From an uncultured Clostridia bacterium (GTDB lineage: Bacteria > Bacillota > Clostridia > TANB77 > CAG-508): a DNA stretch of 13,276 bases. This document shows positions 1 through 6,115 of this stretch, in pieces; positions within the stretch are counted from its first letter, which is position 1; each line of letters starts with the position of its first letter. The translations under genes and the position numbers were made by a program. The stretch spans positions 1 to 13,276 of the forward strand of contig CANQMG010000042.1 of NCBI GenBank assembly GCA_947624925.1. Direction: 5' to 3'. Below the pieces are notes generated by a model, which did no database searches, was not told the origin of the DNA, and worked only from the letters and a program-made list of their open reading frames with translations.

Positions 1-187
1 TATTAATAGTATTATGTGCAGGATTTATAAAAAGGCCACACGATAGTACTATAAAAGAAAAAGATTTATATTCTGATATAAAAGAATCTTTAATATTAGA
101 ATTACTAGAATGCAACTTCTTGTCAAACTTATTAGTAGTCTTTGCTAAAGAATCAACAGTAGAAGATAAAAAATCATCTAAATTCAT
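1..187 (-). CDS. Unrecognised protein, N-terminal part only (cut by window edge)
   Basis: An open frame on the minus strand begins with ATG at 187-185 and stays open for 62 codons to the left edge. The start is well supported: the minus strand has AAGGAGGTG at 203-195, eight bases before the ATG, and a sigma-A-like promoter lies further upstream. The product starts MNLDDFLSSTVDSLAKTTNK. It is polar and rich in Ser, Asn and Lys for about 42 residues, then has a hydrophobic run (FSFIVLSCGLFI, about residues 43-54) that could be a membrane segment. I do not recognise the family and no function can be given. It is transcribed divergently from everything else in the window. I am fairly sure that it is a gene and unsure of its role. 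Confidence 0.7.
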   Translation of the reverse strand, partial: MNLDDFLSSTVDSLAKTTNKFDKKLHSSNSNIKDSFISEYKSFSFIVLSCGLFINPAHNTIN

Positions 188-212
188 TATAAATCACCTC
201 CTTGCTATTTAT

Positions 213-241
213 ATAATATAACCATTTTCATAAAAAATCAA
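213..241 (-). promoter_or_regulatory. Promoter of the left-edge minus-strand gene
   Basis: On the minus strand, TTGATT (241-236) and TATTAT (218-213) are separated by 17 bases. This fits a vegetative sigma-factor promoter. The start of transcription would be near 206, only a few bases before the AAGGAGGTG ribosome binding site, so the leader is very short. Confidence 0.55.
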
Positions 242-282
242 TACTAATGTAAAATGAGTGTGAATAAAATAGATAAGAACTC

Positions 283-311
283 TTGCAATATTAATTTTAT
301 TATGTTAATAT
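283..311 (+). promoter_or_regulatory. Promoter with extended -10, in front of a gene-less transcript
   Basis: TTGCAA (283-288) is followed after exactly 17 bases by TAATAT (306-311). A TG dinucleotide at 303-304 makes this an extended -10 element. Transcription would start near 317-319 and run rightwards into the intrinsic terminator at 383-414, with no open reading frame between. Confidence 0.5.
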
Positions 312-317
312 AATTTT

Positions 318-414
318 AACAGTTGAGATTCGGAAAACTTAAAGTAAGCTCATTTTTCGTATATAAGTATCGTTAAGGAGCCAAAAAAACAGATAGTATT
401 CTATCTGTTTTTTT
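318..414 (+). ncRNA. Candidate orphan small RNA of about 97 nt
   Basis: The segment is bounded by a promoter at 283-311 and an intrinsic terminator at 383-414. It lies between two divergently transcribed genes, so neither neighbour explains the terminator. Folding by eye: TGAG (324-327) can pair with CTCA (349-352), CTTA (338-341) with TAAG (345-348), and CGGAAAA (331-337) with TTTTTCG (353-359). The first and third pairings interleave as in an H-type pseudoknot. An AAGGAG at 375-380 sits just before the terminator stem and serves no visible gene. I do not recognise a known riboswitch or RNA family. The boundaries are inferred from the promoter and terminator only. Confidence 0.42.
383..414. 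terminator. Strong bidirectional intrinsic terminator
   Basis: The arms 383-396 and 401-414 are perfect 14-base complements (core ACAGATAG / CTATCTGT) around the loop TATT, with seven A on one side and seven T on the other. It can therefore terminate on either strand. No annotated gene points into it from either side. Confidence 0.85.
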
Positions 415-458
415 CTATGCTAAAAGAAAAAAACGACCTATCGGTGTTATAGCTTTAG

Positions 459-554
459 CTATTAACTGATGAAGAAGCGACTGCGTCCAGTGGACGAAGA
501 TTAGTAATTTATATAGATGAAACAAATCGAATAATAAAAAATATAAATGGATAA
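459..554 (+). pseudogene. Possible coding relic, C-terminal fragment
   Basis: A 31-codon frame without a start codon runs from 459 to a TAA at 552-554 and reads, in part, SGRRLVIYIDETNRIIKNI. A stop (TAG, 456-458) closes it upstream. The frame entering from the left (434-466, RPIGVIALAIN) would join it after a one-base shift. The patch is visibly richer in G and C than the flanking sequence (for example GCGACTGCGTCCAGTGG) and contains a small perfect hairpin, CGTCC-AGT-GGACG (484-496). It reads like the end of a decayed gene, but I cannot name the family. A structured RNA is an alternative. Confidence 0.2.
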
Positions 555-560
555 AATAAT

Positions 561-640
561 CAAAAATGGCAAAGTACTCAAAATGAAACTTGCAAAAAGT
601 GGCAAGCTATTTAAAAATAAACCTACAAAAAGTGGCAAGT
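561..640 (+). repeat. Three spaced direct repeats of about 14 bases
   Basis: CAAAAATGGCAAAGT (561-575), CAAAAAGTGGCAAG (593-606) and CAAAAAGTGGCAAGT (626-640) recur with starts 32 and 33 bases apart, roughly three helical turns. The middle copy also forms a hairpin, CTTGC (589-593) with GCAAG (602-606). They lie upstream of the Nudix promoter. Repeated protein-binding sites are possible; no function can be read from sequence alone. Confidence 0.45.
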
Positions 641-683
641 ATAAATGTTAAAATAAAACTGATAAAAAAATTTAAAATAAAAT

Positions 684-739
684 TGATAATATCATTTTTT
701 TAATAAAATATTGATATTGTATCAAAAATGATATATTAT
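684..739 (+). promoter_or_regulatory. Nudix gene promoter with overlapping palindromic operator-like sites
   Basis: TTGATA (711-716) and TATTAT (734-739) are 17 bases apart and make a good promoter. The same stretch is dense in dyad symmetry: TGATA-A-TATCA (684-694), TGATA-TTG-TATCA (712-724), and an 11-base perfect inverted repeat ATATCATTTTT (689-699) / AAAAATGATAT (724-734). The dyads overlap the -35 box and spacer, as expected for a repressor site. The regulator is not identifiable. Confidence 0.5.
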
Positions 740-833
740 TATAGTGAAAATATGTTAAAGAAAAATGAATCGTTTAAAAGAATGTAAGAAAGTTTTTAAA
801 GATTATTATATAAATTTATAAGGGAGATTGTAA

Positions 834-1325
834 ATGGAAAAACATGAATTAGTTGATATAAATGGAAATAAAACTGGCAAGATTTTAACCCACGAAGAAG
901 TCCGCAATAAAAGTAATATTCCAAATGGATATTATATTCCTGTTGTTGGTGTTGTTATTATAAATGACAATAATGAAGTTTTACTTCAAAAAAGAAGTAA
1001 ATTTAAAAGAGTAAATCCAAGTAAATGGGGAATATGTGGGGGAAAAATAGATTATGGAGAAACAGAAGTTGAAGCAGTAATTAGAGAAACTTTCGAGGAA
1101 ATAGGGGTTTTATTAAATAAAGCTGAACTTCATTTTTTGAGTAATGCTAAAAATGAAAAAGCTCATTTCAAAACATACTATGTTAGAAAAAATGTAGATA
1201 TATCTAAATGTAAATTACAAAAAGAGGAAGTTGAAGAATTAAAATATTTTAATTTAGAAGAACTTGATACATTAGAAAATGAAGGATTTGAGTGGTTAGA
1301 TAATTTAAAAAAAGCAATATATTAA
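834..1325 (+). CDS. Nudix family hydrolase
   Basis: The 163-residue product carries a complete Nudix box at residues 70-92: G70, E76, R84-E85, E88-E89 and G91 match GX5EX7REUXEEXGU. These acidic residues bind the metal that drives cleavage of a nucleoside-diphosphate-X substrate. The N-terminal part, with LVDINGNKTG at residues 6-15, resembles the lead-in of Nudix proteins related to type-1 isopentenyl-diphosphate isomerase (the YfcD kind). The substrate cannot be told from sequence; an isomerase role is possible but less likely than a diphosphate hydrolase. The start is set by AGGGAG at 821-826, seven bases before ATG. It appears to be a single-gene unit driven by the palindromic promoter upstream, and is probably a soluble cytoplasmic enzyme. 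Confidence 0.9.
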   Translation: MEKHELVDINGNKTGKILTHEEVRNKSNIPNGYYIPVVGVVIINDNNEVLLQKRSKFKRVNPSKWGICGGKIDYGETEVEAVIRETFEEIGVLLNKAELHFLSNAKNEKAHFKTYYVRKNVDISKCKLQKEEVEELKYFNLEELDTLENEGFEWLDNLKKAIY

Positions 1326-1340
1326 TTAAAAATATAATAA

Positions 1341-1400
1341 TTTATACAAGGTGTTATATATGGAAAAATTAAATTTAGAATTATAAAATTATTGTATAAA
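1341..1400 (+). repeat. Inverted repeat enclosing an eight-codon open frame
   Basis: TTTATACAA (1341-1349) and TTGTATAAA (1392-1400) are perfect 9-base complements. Between them AAGGTG (1348-1353) precedes ATG (1360-1362) and an eight-codon frame (MEKLNLEL) ending with TAA at 1384-1386. It could be a leader peptide, the relic of a start region, or chance in AT-rich DNA. It lies between the Nudix gene and lgt, where no T-rich intrinsic terminator is evident. Confidence 0.3.
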
Positions 1401-1413
1401 CAAAAACAAGAAA

Positions 1414-1422
1414 TGGTATATT
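1414..1422 (+). promoter_or_regulatory. Possible extended -10 promoter of lgt
   Basis: TGG-TATATT (1414-1422) is an extended -10 element. The best -35 candidate, TTGTAT (1392-1397), is 19 bases upstream, longer than ideal, and lies within the right arm of the inverted repeat. Transcription would start near 1429, giving a leader of about 28 bases before the ATG at 1457. Confidence 0.35.
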
Positions 1423-1456
1423 ATATTCAATATAATTAATGTTTTTCAGGAGAATA

Positions 1457-2272
1457 ATGGATATAATAACTTTTCCGTCATTAAATTTAGAATTTAAAGT
1501 AAGTAATATTGCATTCAATATATTTGGTATTAAAATTTATTGGTATGCTATTTTTATAGTGCTTGGATTTATATTAGCACTTATCCTTTGTAAAAAGGAT
1601 GATGGAAAATATAGGATTAAGTTTTATACAATACTTGATATGTTTATATTTGTAATACCAATTTCTATAATATCAGCTAGACTTTATTATGTAATATTTA
1701 AATTAGATTATTATATAAATAATCCCAATTTAATACTAAATATACAAAATGGAGGACTTGCAATATATGGAGGAATAATAGGTGGAATACTTACAATATA
1801 CATATATTGCAAAGCAAACAAAATAAATTTTTTTGATGTATTAGATTATATAGCACCATATTTAGCTTTAGGACAGGCTATTGGAAGATGGGGAAATTTT
1901 TTTAATATAGAGGCATATGGTATAAAAACCAAAACAATACTCAGAATGGGAATAATTAAAAATGGTATGTATACTGAAGTTCATCCAACATTTTTATATG
2001 AATCAATATGTGATTTAATAATTTTTATTATATTAATTTTAATAAAAAACAAAAGAAAATATAAGGGACAAATTACTTATATATATTTTGTGCTTTATTC
2101 ATTTATAAGAATATTTATAGAAGAATTAAGAGCAGATAGTCTTATGATAGGTAATATTAAGATTTCACAGATATTATCCTTGACACTATTACTAATATTT
2201 GGTACTATACTAATGTACAACAAAGTAAAGGAGAAATTATTAAATGAAAATAGGAATAGTAGGATTACCTAA
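1457..2272 (+). CDS. lgt: Prolipoprotein diacylglyceryl transferase (Lgt)
   Basis: This membrane enzyme transfers diacylglycerol from phosphatidylglycerol to the lipobox cysteine of prolipoproteins, the first step of lipoprotein maturation. The Lgt signature is present as GRWGNFFNIEAYG (residues 143-155 of 271). NGGLAIYGG (98-106) matches the conserved glycine-rich segment, with Tyr where E. coli has His103. HPTFLYES (176-183) and an Arg-rich segment before the last helix (IRIFIEELR) are also typical. Several hydrophobic helices span the chain, as expected. I place the start at ATG 1457 because AGGAG (1448-1452) precedes it; the in-frame ATG at 1439 would add six residues and has no ribosome binding site. 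Its last 29 bases overlap ychF. Confidence 0.95.
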   Translation: MDIITFPSLNLEFKVSNIAFNIFGIKIYWYAIFIVLGFILALILCKKDDGKYRIKFYTILDMFIFVIPISIISARLYYVIFKLDYYINNPNLILNIQNGGLAIYGGIIGGILTIYIYCKANKINFFDVLDYIAPYLALGQAIGRWGNFFNIEAYGIKTKTILRMGIIKNGMYTEVHPTFLYESICDLIIFIILILIKNKRKYKGQITYIYFVLYSFIRIFIEELRADSLMIGNIKISQILSLTLLLIFGTILMYNKVKEKLLNENRNSRIT

Positions 2273-3335
2273 TGTAGGAAAAAGTACATTATTTAATAGT
2301 ATAACAAAAGCTGGAGCAGAATGTGCCAATTATCCATTTTGTACAATTGAGCCTAATGTAGGTGTGGTACCAGTACCTGATGAAAGATTAGATATGTTAA
2401 GCAAAATTTATAATCCTCAAAAAACAACACATGCGATAATAGAGTTTGTTGATATTGCAGGTTTAGTAAAAGGGGCTTCTAAAGGAGAAGGACTTGGAAA
2501 TAAATTTTTATCACACATTAGGGAAGTAGATGCAATTTGTGAAGTGGTAAGATGCTTTGAAGATGATAATATTGTTCATGTAGAAGGAAATGTTAATCCT
2601 ATAAGAGATATAGAAACAATAAATTTGGAATTAATATTTGCGGACATAGAAACAATAGATAAAAGATTAGATAAAGCAAGAAAAATGTTAAAAGCAGATA
2701 AAAAGTATCAAGCAGAAATTGATGTTTTAGAAAAAATAAGAAATGCATTAGAAGAAGGAAAATCTGCAAGAACAGTTAATTTAAATGAAGAAGAAAAAGA
2801 ATTAATAAAAGATGTATATCTTTTAACAATAAAGCCAATACTTTACATAGCAAATGTATCAGAGAAAGATTTATCAAATATTAATGATATTAAATATGTA
2901 AAAGAAGTTGAAGAATATGCAAAAAAAGAAAATGCATCTGTAATACCTTTGTGTGTAAAAATCGAAGAAGATTTATCACAATTAGATGATATGGACAAAA
3001 AGGAAATGCTAGAAGCAATAGGGTTAGATGAATCAGGATTAGATAAAGTTATAAAAGCAAGTTACGACTTATTAGGGTTAATGTCATTTTTAACTGCTGG
3101 AGAGCCAGAAGTAAGGGCATGGACAATAAAAAAAGGAACAAAGGCACCAGAAGCAGCAGGAAAAATACATTCAGATATACAAAGAGGATTTATAAGAGCA
3201 GAAATAGTAAGTTATAATGACTTAATAAGAGAAGGCTCAATGAATGCAGTAAAAGAAAAAGGACTATTGAGATTAGAAGGAAAAGAATATGTAATGCAAG
3301 ATGGAGACATAGTGCTATTCAGATTTAATGTCTAA
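2244..3335 (+). CDS. ychF: Redox-regulated ATPase YchF (Obg-family P-loop protein)
   Basis: The 363-residue length equals that of E. coli YchF. The P-loop is GLPNVGKS (7-14), the switch-II DxxG motif is DIAG (70-73), and the base-recognition motif is NVSE (204-207) in place of the GTPase NKxD. That change underlies the family's preference for ATP over GTP. The middle (about 130-200) is the charged coiled-coil insertion, and the C-terminal part (about 280-363) is the TGS domain. The family binds ribosomes and has been linked to oxidative-stress responses. AAAGGAG (2227-2233) lies inside lgt and the ATG at 2244 overlaps the lgt end by 29 bases, so the two are probably co-transcribed and perhaps translationally coupled. 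Confidence 0.96.
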   Translation: MKIGIVGLPNVGKSTLFNSITKAGAECANYPFCTIEPNVGVVPVPDERLDMLSKIYNPQKTTHAIIEFVDIAGLVKGASKGEGLGNKFLSHIREVDAICEVVRCFEDDNIVHVEGNVNPIRDIETINLELIFADIETIDKRLDKARKMLKADKKYQAEIDVLEKIRNALEEGKSARTVNLNEEEKELIKDVYLLTIKPILYIANVSEKDLSNINDIKYVKEVEEYAKKENASVIPLCVKIEEDLSQLDDMDKKEMLEAIGLDESGLDKVIKASYDLLGLMSFLTAGEPEVRAWTIKKGTKAPEAAGKIHSDIQRGFIRAEIVSYNDLIREGSMNAVKEKGLLRLEGKEYVMQDGDIVLFRFNV

Positions 3336-3411
3336 TTGTTATAAAACGCAGACTGTCAAATTTTGAAGGTTTGTGCTAGATTTAATAAAATTTTTTTAAG
3401 GAGGATAAAAT

Positions 3412-4824
3412 ATGAGTGAAGAATCTTTAGGAAAAAAGCTAAAAGAAGAATTATTTAATGAAAAAAAATGTGGTTGGGAGGATGTAAATAGTAAAGAAAA
3501 AGAAGAGATATTTAAATTCTCAGATGAATATATATATTTCTTAAATAATGCAAAAACAGAAAGAGAATGTGTAAGCTTTGCAAAAAAAATGTTAGATGAA
3601 AATGGCTTTAAAAATATATGTGATTGCCAAAATTTAAATAAAGGCGATAAGGTATATTATATAAATAGGGATAAAGCTATATATATGGCTATAATTGGAG
3701 AGGAAAATTTGGAAAATGGATTAAATATTATAGGCTCACACATTGATTCTCCAAGATTAGATTTAAAGCCAAATCCATTGTATGAAGATACAGGTTTTGC
3801 ATATTTAAAAACACACTATTATGGTGGAATAAAAAAATATCAATGGACAACGATTCCACTTGCAATACACGGAGTTATAGTAAAAACAAATGGAGAAAAA
3901 ATTACTGTAAATATTGGAGAAAGTAATGAAGATCCAATATTTACCATAACAGATCTTTTACCACATCTTGCACAAGAGCAGATGGAGAAAAAATTAAAAG
4001 AAGGCATAGCAGGAGAAGATTTAAATCTATTAATTGGAAGTATACCATATAATGACAAAGAGGTTTCTGATAAAGTAAAATTAAATATATTAGCAATATT
4101 AAATGAAAAATATGGTATAAAAGAGGCAGATTTATTAAGTTCAGAATTAGAAATTGTACCTAGTTTTAAAGCTAATTCATTAGGATTTGATAGAAGTATG
4201 GTGGCAGGATATGGTCAAGATGATAGAGTATGTGCATATACTTCAATAAGAGCCTTACTTGAGGTAAATAATCCTAAAAAGACAGTAGTTTGTATTTTCT
4301 CTGATAAAGAAGAAATAGGAAGTATGGGAAATACAGGAATGGAATCACAAGTATTTGATAACTTCATAGCAGAGCTTTTAAATAAAACAGGAGAAAATAA
4401 ACCAAATTTATTAAATAAAGTATTTTGTAATTCAAGAATGTTATCATCAGATGTTGATGCAGGATTTGATCCTATATATGCACATGTTTCAGACAGAAAT
4501 AATGCAGGATATTTAGGACATGGAATAGGATTTTGTAAATATACAGGAGCTAGAGGAAAATCTGGAGCATCAGATGCAAGTGCAGAATTTGTTGCTGAAG
4601 TAAGAAAAGTTGTAGAAGATGCAAAAATACCATATCAAATAACAGAATTAGGAAAGGTAGATGTTGGCGGAGGAGGCACTATTGCATATATACTAGCAGA
4701 TAAAGGTGTAGATGTAATAGATTGCGGAGTACCAGTTCTTAGTATGCATGCACCATATGAAGTAACATCTAAGTTTGATGTGTATTGTGCATATAAAACA
4801 TACAGAGCTTTTTGGAATAATTAA
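3412..4824 (+). CDS. apeA: M18 family metalloaminopeptidase
   Basis: This cytoplasmic dizinc exopeptidase removes N-terminal residues from peptides. M18 metal and catalytic positions are recognisable in order: His110 in GSHIDSPRLDLKPNP, Asp in GQDD (268-271), the Glu pair in SDKEEIG (297-303), Asp in SSDVDAGFD (345-353), and His446 in SMHAPYE. HVSDRNNAG (358-366) and DVGGGGT (417-423) are further family blocks. The 470-residue length suits the longer bacterial M18 group (aminopeptidase 1, apeA) better than the shorter apeB group; the symbol rests on this and is tentative. AAGGAGG (3398-3404) sets the start. A gap of 76 bases follows ychF with no clear terminator, and an intrinsic terminator lies downstream, so it likely ends that transcription unit. 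Confidence 0.93.
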   Translation: MSEESLGKKLKEELFNEKKCGWEDVNSKEKEEIFKFSDEYIYFLNNAKTERECVSFAKKMLDENGFKNICDCQNLNKGDKVYYINRDKAIYMAIIGEENLENGLNIIGSHIDSPRLDLKPNPLYEDTGFAYLKTHYYGGIKKYQWTTIPLAIHGVIVKTNGEKITVNIGESNEDPIFTITDLLPHLAQEQMEKKLKEGIAGEDLNLLIGSIPYNDKEVSDKVKLNILAILNEKYGIKEADLLSSELEIVPSFKANSLGFDRSMVAGYGQDDRVCAYTSIRALLEVNNPKKTVVCIFSDKEEIGSMGNTGMESQVFDNFIAELLNKTGENKPNLLNKVFCNSRMLSSDVDAGFDPIYAHVSDRNNAGYLGHGIGFCKYTGARGKSGASDASAEFVAEVRKVVEDAKIPYQITELGKVDVGGGGTIAYILADKGVDVIDCGVPVLSMHAPYEVTSKFDVYCAYKTYRAFWNN

Positions 4825-4900
4825 ATAATAAATCATTATATTATACTATAAAATTTTAAAGTTAAATCATATAAAAAACTGTAAAATAATTAGAAATATT

Positions 4901-4929
4901 AAAAGAATACTTGAAAAGTATTCTTTTTT
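4901..4929 (+). terminator. Intrinsic terminator after the aminopeptidase gene
   Basis: AAAAGAATACTT (4901-4912) pairs perfectly with AAGTATTCTTTT (4916-4927) around a GAA loop, followed by T residues to 4929. It closes the lgt-ychF-aminopeptidase region and separates it from the glycolytic genes. Confidence 0.85.
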
Positions 4930-4939
4930 GATATACAAT
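4911..4939 (+). promoter_or_regulatory. Likely gap operon promoter, overlapping the terminator
   Basis: TTGAAA (4911-4916) and TACAAT (4934-4939) are 17 bases apart. The -35 box lies in the loop and descending arm of the preceding terminator hairpin. A TATAAA at 4965-4970 lacks a suitable -35 box. Transcription would start near 4946, giving a gap leader of about 60 bases. Confidence 0.5.
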
Positions 4940-4970
4940 AATAAGGTCTTAAGAGGACAAATTTTATAAA

Positions 4971-4989
4971 GATACAAAAAAATTGTATC
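4971..4989 (+). promoter_or_regulatory. Hairpin or operator directly before the gap ribosome binding site
   Basis: GATACAA (4971-4977) and TTGTATC (4983-4989) are perfect 7-base complements around AAAAA. The GGAGG of gap starts five bases later (4995-4999). It could be an mRNA hairpin affecting translation or stability, or a DNA-binding site in the leader. The right half plus the next base, TTGTATCA, also occurs at 717-724 in the Nudix promoter. Confidence 0.4.
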
Positions 4990-5005
4990 AGAATGGAGGA
5001 TTTTT

Positions 5006-6007
5006 ATGTCAATAAAAATAGGAATTAATGGTTTTGGAAGAATAGGAAATTTAGCTTTCCAAGCAGCATTAAAAAAGAAAGAGGTTGAAGTAGTAGCAAT
5101 AAATGATCCATTTATTGAAGCAGATTATATGGCTTATATGGCAAAATATGATACTGTACATGGAAGATTTGATGGAGAGGTTTCATCAAAAGACGGAATG
5201 TTAGTAGTAAATGGAAAAGAAATAAAAGTATATAATGAAATGGATCCTCATAATATTCCATGGGGAGAGATAGGTGTAGAATATGTATTAGAGTGTTCTG
5301 GAGTATTTACAACAATGGAAAAAGCACAAGCTCATATTGATGCTGGTGCAAAAAAAGTTATAATAAGTGCACCTTCTAAAGATGCTCCAATGTTTGTAAT
5401 GGGAGTTAATAATGATAAATATGATAGCAGTATGAACATTATTTCAAATGCATCATGTACAACAAACTGTTTAGCACCACTTGCTAAAGTTATAAATGAT
5501 AATTTTGGAATTAAAGATGGATTAATGACAACAGTTCATGCTACAACTGCTACACAAAAAACAGTTGACGGTGCATCTAAGAAAGATTGGAGAGGCGGAC
5601 GTGCAGCTGCAGCAAATATTATACCATCTTCTACAGGTGCAGCAAAAGCAGTTGGAAAAGTTATTCCAGAATTAAACGGAAAATTAACAGGTATGGCATT
5701 TAGAGTACCTACAGTTGATGTTTCAGTTGTAGATTTAACTTGTAATTTAGCAAAACCTGCAACAATGGAAGAAATTTGCAATGCTGTAAAGAAAGCTTCT
5801 GAAAATGAAATGAAAGGTATAATAGAATATGTGGATGAAGCGGTTGTTTCTTCAGATTTTATAAATGACGAACATACTTCAATATTTGATGCAACAGCAG
5901 GTATTCAATTAACTGATACATTTGTAAAATTAATTGCTTGGTATGATAATGAATGGGGATATTCTAATAAGTTAGTTGATTTAGCTTGTTACATTGCAAC
6001 AAAATAA
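5006..6007 (+). CDS. gap: Glyceraldehyde-3-phosphate dehydrogenase, NAD-dependent, glycolytic
   Basis: It oxidises and phosphorylates glyceraldehyde-3-phosphate to 1,3-bisphosphoglycerate with NAD+. INGFGRIGN (7-15) is the Rossmann dinucleotide loop. Asp34 in INDP fits NAD+ rather than NADP+ preference. The active site SNASCTTNCLAP carries the catalytic Cys151, and His178 in TTVHATTATQ is its base. The anion-binding loop DGASKKDWRGGR (188-199) and the C-terminal WYDNEWGYS (312-320) are intact. The length of 333 is typical. GGAGG (4995-4999) sets the start. It is first of four linked glycolytic genes; there is no adjacent CggR-type repressor, so control differs from the Bacillus subtilis arrangement. 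Confidence 0.98.
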   Translation: MSIKIGINGFGRIGNLAFQAALKKKEVEVVAINDPFIEADYMAYMAKYDTVHGRFDGEVSSKDGMLVVNGKEIKVYNEMDPHNIPWGEIGVEYVLECSGVFTTMEKAQAHIDAGAKKVIISAPSKDAPMFVMGVNNDKYDSSMNIISNASCTTNCLAPLAKVINDNFGIKDGLMTTVHATTATQKTVDGASKKDWRGGRAAAANIIPSSTGAAKAVGKVIPELNGKLTGMAFRVPTVDVSVVDLTCNLAKPATMEEICNAVKKASENEMKGIIEYVDEAVVSSDFINDEHTSIFDATAGIQLTDTFVKLIAWYDNEWGYSNKLVDLACYIATK

Positions 6008-6030
6008 AAATATTGAATATTAAATAGTTA

Positions 6031-6075
6031 ATAATGAATGATGAATAATATAAAAAATTATTCATTATTCATTAT
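6031..6075 (+). repeat. Long AU hairpin between gap and pgk
   Basis: Two 19-base arms (6031-6049 and 6057-6075) are complementary except for one G-T wobble, around a seven-base loop. The arms are built of repeated TGAATAAT/ATTATTCA units. No long T run follows it, so it is not a classical terminator. It may be an mRNA processing or stabilising element, or a small dispersed inverted repeat. A weaker hairpin, GGGA (6084-6087) / TCCC (6094-6097), lies just before the pgk ribosome binding site. Confidence 0.6.
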
Positions 6076-6115
6076 AATTATATGGGAAAAGTATCCCTTA
6101 AAATTGGAGGTTTGT

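Larger units (their letters stand above)
188..833. other. Gene-less interval between divergent genes
   Basis: No convincing gene is visible in this stretch of about 645 bases. In order it holds: the ribosome binding site and promoter of the left minus-strand gene (195-241); a promoter, candidate small RNA and terminator (283-414); a slightly more GC-rich patch that may be a coding relic (about 434-554); three spaced direct repeats (561-640); and a palindrome-rich promoter region (about 684-739) serving the Nudix gene, followed by a leader of roughly 90 bases. Confidence 0.7.

Noticed and set aside
377..468. Open frame running through the terminator at 383-414
   Set aside because: It has no start codon and crosses a perfect intrinsic terminator; chance is the simpler explanation.
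561..640. CRISPR-like array
   Set aside because: Only three imperfect 14-base units, with spacers under 20 bases and no cas genes.
188..833. tRNA or known riboswitch in the gene-less interval
   Set aside because: No cloverleaf with TTCRANY-type loop, and no riboswitch core that I recognise; the candidate small RNA is kept as unclassified.
1439..1456. Earlier in-frame ATG for lgt
   Set aside because: It lacks a ribosome binding site, while AGGAG sits just before the ATG at 1457.
6038..6115. In-frame ATG 78 bases upstream of the pgk start
   Set aside because: It would add 26 residues encoded by the intergenic hairpin and has no ribosome binding site; the ATG at 6116 has GGAGG and gives the normal length and N-terminus.
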